A DNA stretch of 42,289 nucleotides, taken from Streptosporangiaceae bacterium (lineage in GTDB: Bacteria; Actinomycetota; Actinomycetes; Streptosporangiales; Streptosporangiaceae). The DNA is taken from contig JASHOE010000310.1 in NCBI GenBank assembly GCA_030041275.1, positions 1 to 42,289 of the forward strand, in the 5' to 3' direction. The notes below the pieces were generated by a model, which searched no databases, was not told the origin of the DNA, and saw only the letters and a list, made by a program, of their open reading frames with translations. The translations under genes were made by a program, and so were the position numbers. Shown here one piece after another: positions 1-8,657 of the stretch (positions within the stretch are counted from its first letter, which is position 1; every line of letters begins with the position of its first letter).

Positions 1-274
1 GCCGCGCGCTGATCGGCTGCCTGGCGCACCGCTGCGTCACCTCCCGGGGTCAGCCAATCGGCTGCGGTCGCGGGTCGCGGGCGCTGAGGTACGCACTATG
101 TAATCACTGGCAGCAGGCGCCTAGAAACTATGTTCGATTCTAACAGCAGCCCACGACAATGTCGCGCCATTTTCCCCGAGCCGACAACGGGCGGCGAGGG
201 CGGACGAGCGCGTTCCCTGATAGTGACGACCTGCGCTCACTGCGGGTCGCCTGGCCGCGAGCCCACTCAACGGG
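1..274. other. Left-edge stretch without a recognised gene
   Basis: No reading frame here has a recognisable product or a convincing ribosome site. Short 9-base repeats (ATCGGCTGC near 12 and near 58) are visible but nothing organised. It lies just downstream of the GH3 gene on the minus strand. An AGCCC/GGGCT pair around that gene's stop codon is too short to call a terminator. Confidence 0.4.
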
Positions 275-2296
275 CTAGTCAAACGGCAGCTGAGACCAGC
301 CTGACCAGGTACCCCCGCTGTATGTGTTGAGCCACAGGTGTCCGTCTGTCCCGTCACCGACCACCCAGCTTGACCCGCTGGCCGGGGCCGCTGCGGCCGG
401 GGTCGAAGTGAGGACCCCGCCTATGCTCTTCCAGCCGGACCAGGTGGTGCCCGAGTACGAGTTCACGTAGCCGACACCAGCCCCGCCTTGCGCGAAGACT
501 TGGACCGGGCCGCCTGGCACCATGACCGCGTTGGGGCCGCCGACCACGACGCCGCCGAGGCTTTGCCAACCAGACCAGGCGCCGTTGTGGCGAGTATTCA
601 GCCAGATCGCGTCGTTGATCCCAGTCACGAAGACGTCGAGATCACCGGAAGGCGTGAATGCCACGCCCACCGGCGCATCGAGCGCCGTGCCGGCGATTCG
701 GGAAAAGCCGCTCCACCCCGTCGCGGGCGAGTACGAGTTGACGTAGATGGCGTGGTCAATACCGCGAACTGCGACCGCGGCCTGACCGTTGGACTCGGCA
801 GCGATGCCGGGCGGCGCGGTCACGTCACCGCCGAGCGAAGTCCACGAGCCGACCGGGCTGGCGCCGTTGAAGGCGAGCACATACGTCTGCCCGGTAGTGC
901 CCGTTACCGCCGCGTAGGTCCGGGTGGACCCTGGCACAGCCGTCGCGGCCGGCTGGTAGAAGCTCGCGCCGCCGAGCGCGACCGGCCCGGACCACGTGCC
1001 GCCGCTCTCCGTGAAGGCGTCGAGGCTGCCGCTGGTAGCCCGCTCGACCACGATCCCCTGGCCCGAGCCTGTCGACGCGGCACCCACGGTGCCGCCGAGC
1101 AGGCCGCCCTGCTGCTTGGCGATCAGCACCGAGAGGGCTGCCTGATTGACGAGGTTGGCGAACGACGAGCTGGACTGGGCCTCCGAGAGCACGGCGTTGT
1201 ACATGGCCGGGATCACAGTCGGGTCGGTGGCCAGCACCAGATCCCCGCCGGCGTTGATGAAGTCCACTGCCTGCTCGGCCGGAGTCAGCTCATCAACCGC
1301 CGTCGCGTCCATCGAGTCGCTCATGACCACGCCGTGGAAACCTAGCTCGCTGCGGAGCATCCCGCCGATCACCGTCGGCGAGAACACGGCCTGGTGGCTG
1401 GGGTCGATGAGGGTGTAGATGGCCAGCGAGACCATGACGACGCCGGCCCCGTACGACTGCTCCGCGACCTTGTATGGCTGGAGGTACGGGTCGTTGTACG
1501 TGGTGACGTTGTCAGTGACGCCGTACGTGGTGTCGGTGTTGCCGTCCGCGCGGCCGAGACCGGGGAAGTGCTTGATGGTGACGCTCTCGCCCGCCTCGTG
1601 CATGCCGGTGATGAAGGCCGTGCCGGCCGTCGTCACCGCTGCTGGCGTGTAGCCGTACTCGCGCTGATAGATCCCGATCGGCTGGTTGGTCGACGCCTCG
1701 CTTTGCGGCACGGTGTCCAGCACCGGCGCCAGGTTCATGTTCACCCCGGCGGAAGCGAGCTGACCGCCCCATACGTCCGCGTTGTGCTCCAGTGCAGTTG
1801 GCGACTCGCTGCCCTGGGAGAGCGCGGTCGGCATCGTGGAGAAGCCAGGCCCGGACAGCACCTGCACGTTGCCGCCCTCCTGGTCGGTGGCGATGAGCAA
1901 CGGCACGCCATCCGTCGCGGCCCCGGTGGCCAGGCCCTGCAGCTGGTTCGTCAGCCCCCGCGTCGCGGTAACTCCCGCACTGCTGCGGCCCGTCAAGATG
2001 ACCGAACCGGTGTGGTATGTCGCGATGTCGGAGCTGATCGCGCTGCTCACCGGTCCAGTGGCCGGCACGCCGGCCATGAACAGTTGCCCGACTCGCTGTG
2101 CCTCGCTCATTCCCGCCAGCACCGCAGCCGGGCCATAGCCGCTGCCAGCCGCCAGCTGGGCGGTCTGGTCGCTTTGGGTTCGAGCCGCCGGGGCGGCAGG
2201 CGCCGACCCGGCCGCGGCAATAGCCAGAGCAGACGCTGCAGTCGCGACCGCCGTCACCAAAGCCGCCGCAACGCTGCGGGTCACCCCGTTCCTCAT
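275..2296 (-). CDS. Secreted GH3-family (NagZ-like) protein with C-terminal PLL/tectonin-type beta-propeller
   Basis: The protein has 673 residues. It starts with an Ala-rich signal peptide (MRNGVTRS..., about residues 1-35), followed by a glycoside hydrolase family 3 barrel (about 55-400) and about five repeats of a W-S-G-W...L-G-G type (about 430-673), as in PLL/tectonin propellers that bind sugars. GH3 motifs seen are ATDQEGG (136-142), KHFPG (242-246) and MSDSMD, whose Asp327 sits where the NagZ nucleophile lies. The usual NagZ loop Asp-Ser-His after KHFPG is absent; the loop reads GNTDTT. A beta-N-acetylglucosaminidase-like role outside the cell, aimed at peptidoglycan or chitin-type sugars, is inferred. 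I chose the ATG at 2296 because it opens the signal peptide. A longer frame upstream would run antisense-free but in a second frame through the dioxygenase gene and has no family match. No clear Shine-Dalgarno sequence precedes 2296. Confidence 0.85.
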   Translation of the reverse strand: MRNGVTRSVAAALVTAVATAASALAIAAAGSAPAAPAARTQSDQTAQLAAGSGYGPAAVLAGMSEAQRVGQLFMAGVPATGPVSSAISSDIATYHTGSVILTGRSSAGVTATRGLTNQLQGLATGAATDGVPLLIATDQEGGNVQVLSGPGFSTMPTALSQGSESPTALEHNADVWGGQLASAGVNMNLAPVLDTVPQSEASTNQPIGIYQREYGYTPAAVTTAGTAFITGMHEAGESVTIKHFPGLGRADGNTDTTYGVTDNVTTYNDPYLQPYKVAEQSYGAGVVMVSLAIYTLIDPSHQAVFSPTVIGGMLRSELGFHGVVMSDSMDATAVDELTPAEQAVDFINAGGDLVLATDPTVIPAMYNAVLSEAQSSSSFANLVNQAALSVLIAKQQGGLLGGTVGAASTGSGQGIVVERATSGSLDAFTESGGTWSGPVALGGASFYQPAATAVPGSTRTYAAVTGTTGQTYVLAFNGASPVGSWTSLGGDVTAPPGIAAESNGQAAVAVRGIDHAIYVNSYSPATGWSGFSRIAGTALDAPVGVAFTPSGDLDVFVTGINDAIWLNTRHNGAWSGWQSLGGVVVGGPNAVMVPGGPVQVFAQGGAGVGYVNSYSGTTWSGWKSIGGVLTSTPAAAAPASGSSWVVGDGTDGHLWLNTYSGGTWSGWSQLPFD

Positions 2297-2378
2297 GTAC
2301 AGCAGTCTTGACCAGCGGGAAACGGCGGCGCTAGTGGGCAAACGTCCCGATTCCAGACAGCCGCGGGTGTCACAGTCG

Positions 2379-2933
2379 CTAGCTGACCATGGGCGCAAGC
2401 ACCGGGAGTTCGTAGCAGCGGCGGACGCTGCTGCCAAGCCGGGTGATGTCCGCGCCATAGACATGGAGTGAGATCGCGACGTCGTCGCCGACGTTGCGCA
2501 CCCGGTGGATGTCGCCAGGGGGAGCAAAGCCGCTGACCTCGCCCGGCCGGTTCTCGTTGCGGCCGACCTCGGCGAGGTGCGTACCGTCAGTTGCGAGCGC
2601 GAACAACTCCTCGTACTCGACGCCCTGGAGAACTCCGAACACGCACCAGGTGACATGGTCGTGGATGGGCGTGACTTGTCCGGGACGCCAGACCATGGCG
2701 GTCACCGAGAACGAACCGTCGGGCTCGACGTGGAGAACGTGGCACTGGTAGTCGTCAGGAATACCTTCGCGCTCGGCTGCAGTGAGCATGTCCGGCGCCG
2801 GCAGATGGCGTGACAGCTCCGCCGCCACGAGTTCTGCGGTCTGCTGCCAGTCTGCGTGGCGGCTGGTCGCAGCCTGGATTGCAGTCACGAGGTCGGCCGG
2901 ACATCGCGTGCGTACTGGGCTGATAGCCGTCAT
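2379..2933 (-). CDS. Cysteine dioxygenase / thiol dioxygenase family (cupin)
   Basis: The protein has 184 residues with the cupin fold of the type I cysteine dioxygenase family. The three iron ligands are visible: PIHDH (His91, His93) and GDIHRV (His143). The family oxidises a thiol such as cysteine or 3-mercaptopropionate to the sulfinate with O2 and Fe(II) in the cytoplasm. The residue that separates Arg-type (cysteine) from Gln-type (3-mercaptopropionate) enzymes cannot be placed safely by eye, so the substrate is open. A very good ribosome site (AAGGAGG, 2939-2945) lies 5 bases before the ATG at 2933. The GH3 gene follows 82 bases downstream on the same strand but is not obviously related. 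The family call is firm; the substrate is not. Confidence 0.88.
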   Translation of the reverse strand: MTAISPVRTRCPADLVTAIQAATSRHADWQQTAELVAAELSRHLPAPDMLTAAEREGIPDDYQCHVLHVEPDGSFSVTAMVWRPGQVTPIHDHVTWCVFGVLQGVEYEELFALATDGTHLAEVGRNENRPGEVSGFAPPGDIHRVRNVGDDVAISLHVYGADITRLGSSVRRCYELPVLAPMVS

Positions 2934-3329
2934 GGTGACCTCCTTGCCCTTGCCTACTGACCTTGCGTATTCACTCGATGCCTATTGATTCGATCGAAAT
3001 TTGCCTACCAGATCGCTCGACAATAGCGTACGGCGCAGGGGTTGACAGGCGCCAATGCCAGGTATCCATGGATTGATAGAGCTGGGCTATCGAACGAACG
3101 CGCGGCCTACCTGCCCAGCACCCGCCGACGCCGCAGGCATGAAGTCCTTCAGCGAGTGCCGGTAGGCCGTTCTGGTGGTGCTCGGACCGATATGCCCGCT
3201 CAGTCGCACCGCCGTAGCCGACGGGCAGCCCGAACCGCTGCTCCGACGCCGGGTAGCGGGCAACGGGCTGCGGGCCGCCAGCCAGGTGATCTGGCTGGCG
3301 GCCCGCCCCGCAGTCTCACGCCGCGAGAA
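2934..3329. other. Intergenic region between peptidase 3' end and dioxygenase 5' end
   Basis: It holds the dioxygenase leader and probable promoter (minus strand), including a 10-base palindrome TTCGATCGAA (2989-2998) and two copies of TTGCCTAC (about 2950 and 3001). The other end holds the peptidase terminator hairpin, listed separately. No gene is seen in between. Confidence 0.45.
3271..3305 (-). terminator. Terminator hairpin after the secreted peptidase gene
   Basis: This is a perfect 15-base inverted repeat, CGGGCCGCCAGCCAG (3271-3285) and its complement (3291-3305), with a 5-base loop GTGAT. It begins 24 bases past the peptidase stop on the minus strand. No T-tract follows, as is common for actinobacterial terminators. 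Confidence 0.85.
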
Positions 3330-6300
3330 CTACGACCCGATCGTGTATGAGTACGGAATAGCGGCGATGTCATCGCCATCGGAGTTGGCTGCGCCGTTGA
3401 ACTGGCCGAGTGTCAGGTCGCTGACGTACAGCGTGCCTGACACGTTGCTGCCGACGCTCGCCGTCGGGGTGATGGTCACCGTGATGGTGGCGCTCTGGCC
3501 GGGGTTCAGGTAGACGGGGTCGAAGGTGCTCGACAGCCCGTTGAAGGCCGACCACATGTCGCCCGTCGATGAGGTGACTGCCGGGTCGAATGCCTGCGTA
3601 ACCACGTCCAGGTTGTCGCTGACCACCGCGGCTGGCGCGCCCGACGGTCCGAACGGGCCGATCTCGGTTGGGTCGAGCGGCCAGATACCGGGGCTGACCT
3701 CTGGCTCAAAGAACGTCAGGCTGGCGGACGTGCCAGTCGAGACGCCTTCGAGATCGGGGTCCCCCGGCGCGTAGGACAGCTCGAAGTTGACATTCGCGGT
3801 TCCTGAGGTTTCCGTCACGTTCGCGGCCAGCTCACTGGTGTGTGAAGGCACGAAGTAAAACGGGAAGGAGGGCTGACCCGCCGCGTTTGGCAGCGGTAGC
3901 GGTAGCGGGTTGGCCGCCGCGTTGGCACCGCTGTTCTGGTTCGGCAGCGAGATCGTCGCGTCCTGGTCGAGCCTCGGATCCACGAAGTACGCCTCCGGCG
4001 CGGTTGCGGTGTTCGTCACGTGCACCGTGAAGGTGCTTGGCTGACCCTGCTTGAGCACCACGGATTGCGGCAGGTTGCTGCTGACCCGCACGCTGTTGAA
4101 GTTGATCGCGCCGCTGAAGTTAGCACTGAGCTCGAGTCCGGTCACTGGCTGCATCCATTGCAGCAGAATGCGCCACTGACCCGCTTGTGGAGCGACGTGA
4201 TACAAGTCCACGAATGGGCTGAATACAGTGGTGTTGAATGCACTATTGACCACGATGTTGTCGGAGTATCCGACTATCTGGCCGTCCGGGTTCTCCAGGT
4301 ACGCGATGAGGTAGTCCTGGGGATCGGTTTGCAAGTGCAGTTCGACATTCAGGTTCCGCTCGCCGCTCGGCACGTTGAACGCGTACGTGTTCAGCTGCGC
4401 CTGTGCGCCAGGTCGGCCGTTGCCTCCGGTCAGGACGCCCGTGAACTGACCACCGCTGGCGCTGGTCGGCACCATTGTGCGGATAGTCACGGGAACTGTG
4501 TTGTCCTGCGACCCAGCCGACACGACCACCGACTCGCTGGAATCGCCGGCCATGCTCGGGCTGGTGATCTTTACGTGCGCGGTCACCTTCTGACCAGCCG
4601 GGACCGTGACGGCACTCGTACTGATCGAGGAGGCAGGTGTGTAGGCCATCGTGCTGGCGTCCCACTGAACCGGTCCGCTCGTGCCGAGGGCACCCGGAGT
4701 GAAACCGTCCTGCTCGGTGAAGAACACCGCCGTCCAGGTGCCTGGCACCGGGTTCGCCACCTCCACCTGACCGAAGTCGGCGAGGCCCTGCGGCAGTGAG
4801 TACGCCTCGTAGGTGCCATTCGGACTGAGCAGCGCGAAGTGCAACAGCGACGACTGACCGGTGAACTGGTAGTCGGCGGCGAAGTTGAGCACATCGGGCT
4901 GGGATGATCGCGGCACGGTGAAGTGCACATTCTGGAACACCTCACTGACGCCGCTCCAGATCGGCAGCACGCCGGGCGAGTTGGCCGGGCAGGCCGACGT
5001 CGGGCTCGCCGTGTTCGGCTGCATGCAGAACGTGCCGGTGGTGTTCCCCACCGTCTGGGTCAGGGCCCGGGTCGACAGATGAGCCGTGACCGGATTCGTT
5101 CCCGTGTTGGTGAGCGTGATCGAACTGACGGTGCTGGCGCCTGGGTTCTGCTGCACCTTGATCTGGTTAGGGCCGACGAGTAGCCCGGCGTTTGCTGTCG
5201 CCTTGCCGCCGGCGACGGCCTTGGCCATTTTCACCGCCGCCGCCACGTTCAGCAGTCCGGCGCCTTGCTCGGTCGTCGGCGCGCTGATGTCGGTCGCGGT
5301 ACTGAGCAGGATTTGCTTGACCAGGGCAGGCGACGGGTCCGTTCCGCCGTGCGTCGAGGCGTAGGCCTGGATCACATCGGCAGCTGCGGCTGATGTCAGC
5401 GGGGCCGACTCGCTCGTGCCTCCGAACGACTGGATCGGGGAGGGGGCGCCGTTCTCGTTAAAGCAGTCGGTGAAGAGGGTGAGGTTCGGGGAGCACAGCG
5501 CCCAGTTCAGGTCGCCCGGTGCCACCAGGTCCACCGTCCCGCCCGCCTGCGTGAAGCCACCGGAGGACAGCGATGAGATGTTGTTGTCGGCGACCTTGCC
5601 GTTGGCGGCCGGGTCGTTGATCCCGCCGAACGCGTACTGCGCATAGGAGCGGAACGTGGTGCTCGCGCCCACGCTGATGACGTTCGGGTCCGCCGAGGGC
5701 GAGCCGATGGTGCTGGTGAATCCGGCGTCGCCGGTGCTGACCACCACGGTGATACCCGCGGCGACAGCTGCGTTGTCGGCCTCTTCGGTCAGGTCGACAG
5801 CGGTCGCGGGGAACGGGTTTGAGCCGAACGACTCGTTGATGACCTTGACGCCGTGTGCTACCGCGTAATTGATGGCCTGCAGAAAGGCGCTGTTCGTGGT
5901 CGTGCTGTTCTCGGCGAACACCTTGAGCGCGAGGACGCTCGCACCGGGCGCCGCGCCCACGATCTTGATGTCGCAGCCGGTCGGCAGCGGATGTGTCACA
6001 TTGACGAACTGCGAGAGGTCATACTTCTGGTTCCCCTGGGCGGCGATCGAGCTCACGTCGCCGAACATCTCGCCGCCTGCTGTCGGCGTGCCTGCTGGGT
6101 CACCCGAGAAGTCGACCTCGGTAGCCACTGGTGAGCCGGCCTTCGAGCCGGCGGAGGCGAACGCGGCGTTGCGCTGGAGGTCCGGGTTGGCGGTGTCGAG
6201 GCCGTCGGCAATCGTCGCCACGGTCACGCCGGCGCCGTCGATGGAGCCAAGCTCTGCCGGCGTCGCATGGATATCGGCCAGCGCCTCGGGATCGAGTTCA

Positions 6301-6770
6301 GGCTTTTTGGCCGTCCCGCACGCAGGTGGTGCCACTGTCGGGCCGGCCTGCTTGGCCTGAGTTGTGCCTTGCGCCGGGCCGTCGGCCGATGTTGGAGCCG
6401 GACCTGGGATCGTGGCGTTCGGTATCACCTGGGCCACGGCGGGGTTTGCCGCCAGCGCCGACATGCCGGAGGCGGGTACGGTGGCGATGACCGCGTTCAG
6501 GGCACTGGTACTGACTACCTTGCTTGCCCCCATCGAGCCGAGCTGCGCGACAACCGGCGCCTGCTCGCTGCGGACAGCCGCGAGCCGCTGAGCTGACCTG
6601 GGCGCGAGGTTGGCGTTCTGATTCCGCAGGACCAGGATCACCGTCTGGGTCGGTCCGCTTGCTGATGCACTCGCCGCGCTGGGCTGGGCGGCCGCTGGCA
6701 GGGCGACCGCCACGGCAATGCCTGGTGCCGCAACAATCGCCAAACAGGTCCTTAATTTGCGCAGACGCAT
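3330..6770 (-). CDS. Large secreted serine peptidase with mixed S8 (subtilisin) / S53 (sedolisin) catalytic motifs
   Basis: The protein has 1146 residues. It has a signal peptide (about 1-30, ending near PAAAQ), an I9-like prodomain (about 40-120, V-I-L-V-L-R and ATVPASG segments), a peptidase domain (about 175-480) and about 650 residues of beta-rich C-terminal domains. Motifs seen: ATIADGLD with Asp189 at the subtilisin Asp position; GGEMFGD (Glu234, Asp238), where subtilisins carry HGTH; VVSTGDAG with Asp348 at the oxyanion site; GGTSESAP with Ser453. The Glu-x3-Asp, S-T-G-D and G-T-S triplet resembles the sedolisin set, while the prodomain and Asp189 are subtilisin-like. It probably degrades protein outside the cell after self-cleavage, unless the lost His makes it inactive. 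The ATG at 6770 is preferred over 6788 because GGAGG and GGGAGA sit just before it. Confidence 0.85.
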   Translation of the reverse strand: MRLRKLRTCLAIVAAPGIAVAVALPAAAQPSAASASASGPTQTVILVLRNQNANLAPRSAQRLAAVRSEQAPVVAQLGSMGASKVVSTSALNAVIATVPASGMSALAANPAVAQVIPNATIPGPAPTSADGPAQGTTQAKQAGPTVAPPACGTAKKPELDPEALADIHATPAELGSIDGAGVTVATIADGLDTANPDLQRNAAFASAGSKAGSPVATEVDFSGDPAGTPTAGGEMFGDVSSIAAQGNQKYDLSQFVNVTHPLPTGCDIKIVGAAPGASVLALKVFAENSTTTNSAFLQAINYAVAHGVKVINESFGSNPFPATAVDLTEEADNAAVAAGITVVVSTGDAGFTSTIGSPSADPNVISVGASTTFRSYAQYAFGGINDPAANGKVADNNISSLSSGGFTQAGGTVDLVAPGDLNWALCSPNLTLFTDCFNENGAPSPIQSFGGTSESAPLTSAAAADVIQAYASTHGGTDPSPALVKQILLSTATDISAPTTEQGAGLLNVAAAVKMAKAVAGGKATANAGLLVGPNQIKVQQNPGASTVSSITLTNTGTNPVTAHLSTRALTQTVGNTTGTFCMQPNTASPTSACPANSPGVLPIWSGVSEVFQNVHFTVPRSSQPDVLNFAADYQFTGQSSLLHFALLSPNGTYEAYSLPQGLADFGQVEVANPVPGTWTAVFFTEQDGFTPGALGTSGPVQWDASTMAYTPASSISTSAVTVPAGQKVTAHVKITSPSMAGDSSESVVVSAGSQDNTVPVTIRTMVPTSASGGQFTGVLTGGNGRPGAQAQLNTYAFNVPSGERNLNVELHLQTDPQDYLIAYLENPDGQIVGYSDNIVVNSAFNTTVFSPFVDLYHVAPQAGQWRILLQWMQPVTGLELSANFSGAINFNSVRVSSNLPQSVVLKQGQPSTFTVHVTNTATAPEAYFVDPRLDQDATISLPNQNSGANAAANPLPLPLPNAAGQPSFPFYFVPSHTSELAANVTETSGTANVNFELSYAPGDPDLEGVSTGTSASLTFFEPEVSPGIWPLDPTEIGPFGPSGAPAAVVSDNLDVVTQAFDPAVTSSTGDMWSAFNGLSSTFDPVYLNPGQSATITVTITPTASVGSNVSGTLYVSDLTLGQFNGAANSDGDDIAAIPYSYTIGS

Positions 6771-6773
6771 AGT

Positions 6774-6786
6774 TCTCCCTACCTCC
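6774..6786 (-). promoter_or_regulatory. Ribosome site deciding the peptidase start
   Basis: On the minus strand GGAGGTAGGGAGA ends 3 bases before the ATG at 6770. An upstream ATG at 6788 would place these purines inside the coding sequence as codons 2-5, so 6770 is the better start. Confidence 0.6.
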
Positions 6787-6831
6787 ATTGGTAGACAGTG
6801 CCAACGCCAGTCCCGACGGCCAGAGAAAGGG

Positions 6832-6877
6832 CATAAGAAAGGAGCCGAGTAGACACGGCTGCCCCTCCTGACTTATG
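6832..6877 (-). promoter_or_regulatory. Interrupted hairpin in the peptidase 5' leader
   Basis: On the minus strand CATAAG (6872-6877) pairs with CTTATG (6832-6837). Inside it AGGAG pairs with CTCCT and CCG with CGG, closing a loop TGTCTACT. The element ends about 60 bases before the peptidase ATG. It could be an RNA leader structure or an operator; neither a known riboswitch core nor a clear -10 box was recognised. Confidence 0.4.
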
Positions 6878-7127
6878 GCAGGTCCGACAAGGTCGCACTA
6901 GCTCTGGCCCCGCGGTTGCCATGCTGCATGTCGGTTAGGGCGAGTGTCAAGGTGCAGTTGTGTGCGGGCTGCTGCACAGCGGTCTACGGAAAGTGATCGA
7001 GAAAGGGAACGGAGATTGGCTGCTGGCCGTCTTAGTTGCGTGGTGCGGACGGCAACCCGGCTGGAGAGCCAGCCATCAGCAGCGGGCCCGCGTCCGAACG
7101 GGAGGACGGGCCGGAGGAGAGTAAAGG
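6878..7127. other. Divergent intergenic region, peptidase / lipoprotein
   Basis: It separates two divergent genes, so it should hold a promoter for each. A small perfect stem GGCTGG/CCAGCC (7059-7074) lies in the lipoprotein leader. The lipoprotein ribosome site GGAGGA is at 7113-7118. No reliable -35/-10 pair was picked out. Confidence 0.35.
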
Positions 7128-7658
7128 ATGGCGGGACAACAGCAACTCGCCGCACTGCGGCTCACACCGGCGGCCGGCGCGCTGGCCGGCGCGGTGCTAC
7201 TGGCTGCCTGCGGGACTAACGCGGTACCAGCCAGCGTCAGCCATCGGACGACTGGCGTGCAGGCCAGCGACGCACTGTGTGCCAGCCCCGGTTCCGTCGT
7301 TGGCCTGCGGATACGCGAGCCAAGTCCGCAGCAAGGCGCGCCGGGACCGGCTGTCCAGGCACCGAAATCGGTGTCCGTGGCAAGCGCCGCCCAAGCCCGC
7401 GCGATCGCCAGGACAGTGTGCCAGCTGCCGCCGATTCGCGGCCTTCAGGCGCACTGTCAGACGTCTGCTCAGGGCACCGTCCTCCTGCTGACGTTCAGCA
7501 CCGAGCATGGCACCTTGCCAGTCGTGACGGTCCAGGCCGCGGGCTGCTCCACGGTGACCGGCGCCGGCCCGGTTCGCTGGGCAAAGGCGAGGCCCACGCT
7601 GGCACAAGGTCTGCACGCGATCGTCCATCAAGAGCCGCCGGTCATCGTGGCGAACTGA
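7128..7658 (+). CDS. Putative lipoprotein of unknown function
   Basis: The protein has 176 residues. A hydrophobic N-terminal segment ends in a lipobox, VLLAACGT, with Cys28 as the residue expected to be lipidated, so it should be anchored outside the membrane. The mature part is Ala/Val-rich with several Cys residues (in TVCQLP, AHCQTS and AAGCST) that could form disulfides. I do not recognise a family. A ribosome site GGAGGA (7113-7118) sits 9 bases before the ATG. The exonuclease gene starts 35 bases downstream on the same strand, so co-transcription is possible but the functions look unrelated. The existence of the gene is well supported; its role is unknown. Confidence 0.75.
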   Translation: MAGQQQLAALRLTPAAGALAGAVLLAACGTNAVPASVSHRTTGVQASDALCASPGSVVGLRIREPSPQQGAPGPAVQAPKSVSVASAAQARAIARTVCQLPPIRGLQAHCQTSAQGTVLLLTFSTEHGTLPVVTVQAAGCSTVTGAGPVRWAKARPTLAQGLHAIVHQEPPVIVAN

Positions 7659-7693
7659 GGGACCCAGGCTGGCTGCGAGGCCTGGCTGGCAGG

Positions 7694-8614
7694 ATGGCCG
7701 GTATGGGCACCACGATGCTGCTGGACGCGGCCTCCATGTACTTCCGGGCGTTCTACGGGGTGCCGCAGGACACCATGCGAGCACCGGACGGCACGCCGGT
7801 GAATGCCGTCAGGGGCCTGCTCGACATGATTGCGACGCTGCTGCGCGGCCGGCACCCCGACCGATTGTTCGCCTGCATGGATGCGTCCTGGCGGCCGGCG
7901 TTCCGGGTGGCGGCCATCCCGTCCTACAAGACGCACCGAGCCAACCCCGACGGCTCCGAGCAGATCCCGGACGCGCTCACCGCGCAGCTGCCGATCATCG
8001 TCGACGTGCTCGCCGCGACCGGGATAGTCATGAAGTGGGCCGACGGCTACGAGGCCGATGACATCATCGGGACGCTGGCGGCCCAGGCGACCGAGCCCGT
8101 CGAGGTGATCACGGGTGACCGGGATCTGTTCCAGCTCGTCGATGACAAGCGCGGCATCAGGGTCGGCTACATCGGCAAGGGCGTCGCGAGGCTCGAGCTC
8201 GTCGACGAGGCAAGCGTGACGCGGCGCTACCAGATACCTGGCCGGTCGTACGCGGCGTTCGCTGCCCTGCGGGGCGATCCCAGCGACGGCCTGCCTGGCG
8301 TGCCCGGCGTGGGGGAGAAGACCGCAGCGGCGCTCGTGCGCGCGTTCGGCTCGATCGAGGCGATGCTGGCCGCGATCGACGCGGGGAACGGCGGATTCCC
8401 GCCGGGCAGCCGGGCGAAGCTGGTCGCCGCTCGGCCGTACCTGGAGGCCTGCATGCCGGTGGTACTCGTCGCGAGCGACGCGCCGGTCAAGCTCGTCGGC
8501 GGGGGGCTGCCGTCGTCGCCGCCCGACCGGCCCAGGGTGGCCGCGCTCGACGAGCGCTGGGATCTCGGTTCGTCCCTTGGCCGGGCGTTGTCAGCACTGG
8601 CCGCCGCTCCGTGA
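7694..8614 (+). CDS. 5'-3' exonuclease (PolA N-terminal-like, FEN family)
   Basis: The protein has 306 residues and resembles the free-standing 5'-3' exonuclease seen in actinobacteria, a relative of the N-terminal domain of DNA polymerase I. Metal-site motifs seen: MLLDAASMYFRAF near the start, YEADDIIGTLA and VITGDRDLFQLV in the middle, followed by the helix-hairpin-helix segment GLPGVPGVGEKTAAALV. The family removes 5' flaps or RNA primers in the cytoplasm. The start could be the ATG at 7694 or 7703; both have weak ribosome sites, and homology begins at MLLDAA just after. An in-frame extension upstream overlaps the lipoprotein gene and has no family signal, so it was left out. Confidence 0.88.
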   Translation: MAGMGTTMLLDAASMYFRAFYGVPQDTMRAPDGTPVNAVRGLLDMIATLLRGRHPDRLFACMDASWRPAFRVAAIPSYKTHRANPDGSEQIPDALTAQLPIIVDVLAATGIVMKWADGYEADDIIGTLAAQATEPVEVITGDRDLFQLVDDKRGIRVGYIGKGVARLELVDEASVTRRYQIPGRSYAAFAALRGDPSDGLPGVPGVGEKTAAALVRAFGSIEAMLAAIDAGNGGFPPGSRAKLVAARPYLEACMPVVLVASDAPVKLVGGGLPSSPPDRPRVAALDERWDLGSSLGRALSALAAAP

Positions 8615-8657
8615 CCCGGTGAGATGATGGACCGAACTCAACCGCTGGAGGAGCCCT

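Noticed and set aside
488..2311. Two long plus-strand frames opposite the GH3 gene
   Set aside because: They are Arg/His/Gly-rich antisense shadows typical of GC-rich DNA, with no motifs and no ribosome sites.
2297..2656. A 120-codon N-terminal extension of the GH3 protein
   Set aside because: It overlaps the dioxygenase gene in another frame, has no family similarity, and would bury the signal peptide that begins at 2296.
4020..4799. Plus-strand frame of 259 codons opposite the peptidase
   Set aside because: Same shadow pattern; the minus-strand gene has clear domains.
6900..7127. Possible c-di-AMP (ydaO) riboswitch ahead of the lipoprotein
   Set aside because: The leader has small stems, but the conserved core segments of that riboswitch were not found.
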